From Shinisaurus crocodilurus (Eukaryota; Chordata; Lepidosauria; Squamata; Shinisauridae): a stretch of 64,000 bases of DNA. Below the pieces are notes generated by a model. It did no database searches and had not been told where the DNA came from. It saw only the letters and a program-made list of their open reading frames with translations. Below, piece by piece: positions 59,256 through 64,000 of the stretch (the first letter of the stretch is position 1; each line of letters opens with the position of its first letter). The stretch spans positions 142,760,599-142,824,598 of the forward strand of contig CM037880.1 in assembly GCA_021292165.1 (NCBI GenBank), given 5' to 3'. A program made the translations under genes and the position numbers.

Positions 59256-60952
59256 CTGTTGGGAAACAGTAGATAGCGTGTTTCAAAAATTTTAAAAATT
59301 GGATTAATATTCAATTAAAATGGACTTTATCCAGGTATCTTACATTAAGGACTTACAGTTGTGTGTTTTTTTAATTACACAAACTAGTAATATTTCAATA
59401 AGCCACAGTTCTTTAAATGAAATATCTAGTGTATATATAGTGTGTGTGTGTGTGTGTGTGTGTGTGTTTACACACACACACGAACATAGTGCAAGCAAGA
59501 CTTTGGGGCCAAAGGCAATCCAAAGCTATTACAGGGGCTTGTGCTAGCAGCTTACTTACCTTCTGAAAAACAAATGTGTAACCTAGTTGTGTGTGTGTGT
59601 GTGTGTGTGTGTGTATGCAAAGATAGGGGGCATACTAACATCAAGGCTTACAGGTATTATTATTGACAATCTCAGATTCAATCTGTCAGTGATTCATCAA
59701 TTCACACCTTCATTGTTTTAGAGGGGTTAGAAAGCATGAATATATGTATTTGTTTTAGTAGACGTATTTTTAAACACACTTCATTCTTGTGGATACTAGG
59801 GTGGTGTACAAGGAGTATGACCATTAAAAAGTTATACAGATACAAAACATAATAAAGGAATAAACACACAAATCTTGTAATAAACCAATTTGAGAGTCAG
59901 CAAATACAAAAACAGATAAGCTGTGCTTAAAATGTCTGGGTAAACAGAAGCATTTTAACTTGGTGCCAGAATGACAGCAATGCTGGTGCCAGTTATACTT
60001 CTATCATGAGGGAATTCCATAATCATGGATCTACAACACAGAAAACCCTCCCCCTTGTCAACAAATAATCTATTGAAGGTACTTGGAAAAGAACACCCCC
60101 TAACACAAGCAGGCTGGTATAGGAGAAAGCACTTCATCAGGAGCTCCACTAGCTATAGGGAAAATATTTAACTGATTGTACATTCAACTTTAAAATCATA
60201 CAACATAATTTTATGTAGTGGAAATGGAGGTCTCATTTCTCTGACTTTTCAGCTGAATGAAGTTCAGACATATTTAAAAAACAACAACACCTTTCTGCTT
60301 CAAAGGTTCCAAACTTTTAATTGTTAAATGTTTAACAAATATCTTATCCATTATCACATACACAATTATTTTCAACCATATGTCTTATGTAGTGGATTGA
60401 ACATTCCACCCACCCCCTCAAAAAAGCATTTAGCATATTATCTAGTGCACTGTATTTAGATTGTAAGCCTGAAGGCAGGGACTGTCTTATTAATCTTTGT
60501 AAGCCACTCTGAGAGACTTTTTTAGGCTGAAGAGCAGGGTAAAAATGCTGTAAATAAATAAATAATAAATAAGTAGTTTGTTTTCTATAAAACACTTCAA
60601 TTATGCCTTTAAAATATAATAACCCCTTTTTATTCCTCCAAGAGGCAGACTATACATATCTTTCGCCTTCCCTTCTATCTCTAGCACATTGAAGGGGGGA
60701 GTTATTGACTAGCAGGCTAGGTTTTTTTCTTGCATACGGAAATTAAAATTTGGGTGGAGGTGTCAAAATACTTCCTCAGAAAGAAAAGGGGAAGTGTCCC
60801 CACCCCCAAGTGTCAGGAATGTCTGGCAGCTGCAAGCTAGATGCTGTAACTAATCCCCATGCTGATCCTGTTACTCCATAATTACTAGTTAGAATAGCAT
60901 GCCTGGCACAGTGGCACAACTGCCGCATACCTAACTCTCTTAGAACCCTCTT
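59256..60952. other. ATP9B intron with GT repeats and L2 remnants
   Basis: 59440-59481 is (GT)n passing through ttta into (AC)n, and 59587-59614 is (GT)n. 59760-60180 is decayed antisense L2 (phrases ggaattccataatcatggat and a GEGFLCCRSM-like frame). 60440-60575 is an L2- or L3-like 3' end (gtaagccactctgagagact). No exon is seen. Confidence 0.5.
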
Positions 60953-61100
60953 AGGCTGGCTCAGCTTGTCTGAGTGTGGAAAGCTAAGCAGGGTCAGGCC
61001 TGGTTATTACTTGGATGGGAGACCCCTCCTCTAGTTTCCTGCATTGAGCAGGGGGTTGGACTCGATGGCCTTGTAGGCCGCTTCCAACTCTATCTGAAAT
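60953..61100 (+). repeat. 5S rRNA-derived SINE with CR1-type tail
   Basis: Third copy of the family: box A (aagctaagcagggtcaggcc), box C (ttacttggatgggagacc) and CR1-like tail ending near ctctatctgaaatctataag. Confidence 0.9.
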
Positions 61101-61932
61101 CTATAAGGAAGTGCCTCATCTTTGGTTCAGCTTCCTGTGTTGGCACTATAATTATTGGTTTATTAATATTTATTAATATAATTATTAAGCAGTTGTCTGG
61201 AAGTACCCTTGGCTAAAACCGGACCCAAGATTTTAGATCATCCACAGTTACAAAATCCCAGCGCACACCTTACCGAATACAGAGAGATTAAAGGCTCAAC
61301 AAAATGTGATGTGGAAGATCCATGATCAGGATCTCCCATTGTCATAGTGAGTTGGGTTGCAAGAGGTTACAGTGCAGAAAATATATATAAATTTGCAAAT
61401 CAGTTCTGACCTTTTGTTGGACCCATATCACAGCCTGCCTTCCAGAGGGGCAAGTGTGCATGTTATCTGACCTTTGTTTTACCACTGCTTAAAAACTTGA
61501 AGCAGAACGTACTATTGCATCCATTTCACAGGCAAGACCCTACAATCTAGTCTCCAAAGACTTTCCTGACTCAATTATTGCCTCTTACTCTACAGCAGGG
61601 CTCTCCAACCTTGAGTCCCCAGATGTTGCTGGACTACAGCTCCCAGAATCCTTTGCCATTAGCCATGCTGGCTGGGTATGCTGGGAGCTGTAGGCCAGCA
61701 ACATCTGGGGAATCACAGAATCATAGAAAAGTAGAGTTGGAAGGGGCCTACAAGGCCATCGAGTCCAACCCCCTGCTCAATGCAGGAATCCAGGTCAAAG
61801 CATCCCTGACAGATGGCTGTCCAGCTGCACCTTGAATGCCTCCAGAGTGGGAGAGCCCACCACCTCCCTAGGTAGTTGGTTCCATTGTCTTATTGCTCTA
61901 ACAGTCAGGAAATTTTTCCTGATGTTTAGGTG

Positions 61933-63060
61933 TTTAGATGTTTAGATCTCTCGGCGGCTTTTGATACCGTTGACCACGGTATCCTCCTGGACCGCCTGGA
62001 GGGGTTGGGCTTGGGAGGCACTGTATTGCAGTGGTTCCGGTCCTTCCTCTCTGGAAGATACCAGAGGGTAGTTCTCGGGGAGGAGGCTTCGGACCCTCGG
62101 CTGCTCACTTGTGGGGTGCCGCAGGGTTCCATCCTCTCCCCGATGTTATTCAACATCTACCTCAAGCCGCTGGGAGCTATCATCAGGAGGTTTGGGGTGC
62201 GGTGTCATCAGTATGCGGATGACACGCAGCTCTACCTCTGTTTCAAGTCCTCACCGAGGTTGGCCGTTGAGACCCTGTCCAAGTGCCTGGAGGCAGTGGC
62301 TGGCTGGATGGGAAGGAACATGCTGAAGCTGAACCCCGACAAGACCGAGGTACTGCTGGTGGGGGACAAGGGGAGGTTAGGGGATGTTGACCTGGTGCTG
62401 AATGGGGTACATCTACCCCTGAAGGACCAGGTCCACAGCTTGGGGGTCATCCTAGACTCCCAGCTGTCCATGGAGGCTCAGGTGGCAGCTGTGAGCCGGG
62501 CAGCGCTGTATCAACTCCATCTGATACGGCAGCTGCGCCCCTACCTTCCTAATCACCTGCTCCCATCAGTGGTTCATGCCTTGGTCTCCTCTCGCCTAGA
62601 CTACTGTAATGCGCTCTACGTGGGGTTACCCTTGAAGACGGTTCGGAAGCTGCAGCTGGTACAGAACGCGGCGGCTCGCCTGGTTAAAGGCAGCCGCCGG
62701 CGGGATCACATCACGCCAGTGCTGAAGGATTTGCACTGACTACCAGTTGCTTGCCGAGCCGAATTCAAGGTGTTGGTTTTGACCTTTAAAACCCTATACG
62801 GCTCTGGTCCAGTTTATCTCAAGGAGCGTCTCCAGCAACACCAAGTGGGCCGCTCAACAAGATCTGCCACGGATGGCCTTCTCCTTGTCCCTTCAGCCAG
62901 AGCAGCTAGACTGGTGGGGATGAGGAAGAGGGCCTTTTCTGTGGCGGCCCCCGTACTGTGGAACTCTCTCCCGAGCGACCTCCGCCATGCCCCCTCTCTG
63001 ATGAGCTTCCGTCGCTCATTAAAAACCTGGTTGTTCAGGCGGGAATATGGGGTGGGTTAA
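61933..63060 (+). pseudogene. L2 reverse transcriptase, C-terminal two-thirds
   Basis: The frame shows [18 protein letters not shown] (first catalytic Asp), [28 protein letters not shown] (YADD palm), [32 protein letters not shown] and, after one TGA at 62737-62739, LPVACRAEFKVLVLTFKTL and VAAPVLWNSLPSDLR to a TAA at 63058-63060. The TGA lies where other copies read Trp in LHWLPV, so a single base change broke it. The endonuclease and the first RT blocks are missing. Confidence 0.9.
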
Positions 63061-63198
63061 GATTTTAAAATTTTTATATTGTTTTAATGTATTTTATTGT
63101 ATTTATGTATTTTATTGTTGTACATCACCCAGGGTGGCCGGTTGCCGGCCAGATGGGCGATAAATAAATATTAATAATAAATAAATAAATAAATAAAT
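61933..63198 (+). mobile_element. L2-type LINE, best-preserved copy
   Basis: 5'-truncated L2, beginning inside RT and ending with ccagggtggccggttgccgg, then gatgggcgataaataaat and a (taaa)n tail. A possible taggtg duplication flanks it. It is the youngest layer of the nest and the reference for other L2 remnants in this window. Confidence 0.9.
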
Positions 63199-63255
63199 AG
63201 GTGGAATCTGGGTTCCTGTAACTGGGGCCCAAGGTCAGAGAGCCCTGCTCTACAG

Positions 63256-64000
63256 CATATAAGTCGCTCATTATTTTACAGGGCAAGTATTATGAATTAG
63301 AATCAATGTTTTTATTTATTTGACTGCATTTCTATATTGTGTGTGTTTTGTTAATATATCATTTAATAAATTCCAAATGATGCGTTCTAATCTGCGATAA
63401 TTCTAACCTACTTTCTCTCACCCCACGTTACTGCCTTGATCTTCACAGCCAAGCTACTATAAAAGTGTGTGCTGACCGTCTAGGACAAGGGTGAGCAACT
63501 TCTGGGGGTTGGGGTGTGTGCAAAAAGAAGGCTGTGGGGCCCATGGGCCTTGTGTTGTCCACACTTGCTCTACAAGAATGGGGTGGGTAAAGATTGGGAA
63601 TTGGCAGAGTGGCAACTTGGTACCTCAAGTGAGATCTCCCCCCCCCCCCAATACTTACTACTTTTTTGATCACTCAATAGGTGGTGGCATTTTAGGTGGG
63701 TTTGGCCCATGTGGTAAAGCCATTTAATTTAGCTTACCTAGTGACTTCCTAGGGCACCAAGATAAGAAGAGGAAAGTGTAAGGGGTATGAACTCTCTGAA
63801 AGAAACTAGAATTTTCACACCCACTTTCTGTTTTTAATTCAAAACAATCACATGTGGGCCCCAAGTTGATAGGGGAAGTGGCAGTGGGGGTGTTTAATGC
63901 TTTCATTCTGTCCCATTGATGGGGGTCTAAATTGTGTCTTGGAGCAGCTATTTGTTCGGGGGGGGGAGACTAGGTACAGCACCTGTACCAATCTTTTTTC
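63256..64000. other. Intron-like sequence, unassigned
   Basis: No gene is seen. A fragment at 63486-63560 (caagggtgagcaacttctgg) resembles the left end of a hAT MITE, but a matching duplication was not found. Runs of C and G lie near 63640 and 63960. Confidence 0.4.

Larger units (their letters stand above)
61711..63222 (-). mobile_element. CR1 LINE 3' end, split by L2
   Basis: The 3' tail (tagagttggaaggggcctac) at 61725-61750 and the following text match 27306-27545. It is 5'-truncated at ggttcctgtaact. A 6-bp duplication ctgggg may flank it (61705-61710 and 63222-63227). An L2 splits it between ggaaatttttcctgatgttt and gtggaatctgggttcctgt. Confidence 0.85.
61596..63247. mobile_element. hAT MITE carrying nested CR1 and L2
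   Basis: Left part 61596-61710 begins cagggctctccaaccttgag; right part 63223-63247 ends gtcagagagccctg. A perfect 8-bp duplication, ctctacag, flanks it (61588-61595 and 63248-63255). The two halves together make a palindromic MITE of about 140 bp, split by a CR1 copy. Confidence 0.9.

Noticed and set aside
63724..63760. Possible minus-strand donor-like ttacctag context for another ATP9B exon
   Set aside because: No P4-ATPase text is read beside it in any frame.

Overview
The window is intronic and intergenic-type vertebrate DNA: AT-rich, with coding sequence only in short spliced exons and a very high load of interspersed repeats. CR1, L2-type and L1-like LINEs, tRNA- and 5S-derived SINEs, hAT and TA-target MITEs and a DIRS retrotransposon occur together. 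From general knowledge of vertebrate repeat content this suggests a non-avian reptile, most likely a squamate. That is an inference, not a proof.

One host gene is visible. Five minus-strand exons (59204-59255, 44066-44160, 36727-36807, 30776-30851, 27028-27104) join without a frame break into 127 codons of a class-2 P4-type ATPase, best matched to ATP9B. They cover the actuator-domain region, including the D-G-E-T motif, up to the segment before the next membrane span. Introns are 15.0, 7.3, 5.9 and 3.7 kb; the next downstream exon is not found, so that intron exceeds 27 kb here. I found no exon upstream of 59255 either.

The rest is repeat. 1-20964 holds SINEs, L1/L2 fragments, hAT elements (4502-4935, 8758-10877, 12795-13217), an L2 broken by a second LINE with a clean 11-bp target duplication (13652-14725), and a C-rich minisatellite. 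20965-26866 is a near full-length DIRS-type tyrosine-recombinase retrotransposon, minus strand, with inverted termini, an internal complementary region and decayed gag, RT-RNase H and recombinase frames. It ends about 160 bp from an ATP9B exon, in the same sense. 27306-34510 carries CR1 copies with nested 5S-SINE and L2 insertions and an unassigned LINE split by a GC-rich insert. 34511-56460 is mostly old, weakly recognisable repeat, including a related pair of unidentified segments (49070-49640 and 51835-53000). 56945-63255 holds MITEs, SINEs and a three-level nest (L2 inside CR1 inside hAT).

The mobile elements do not form a pathway with the gene; they are insertions in its introns. No CRISPR array, rRNA gene, tRNA gene or complete intact protein gene was seen.
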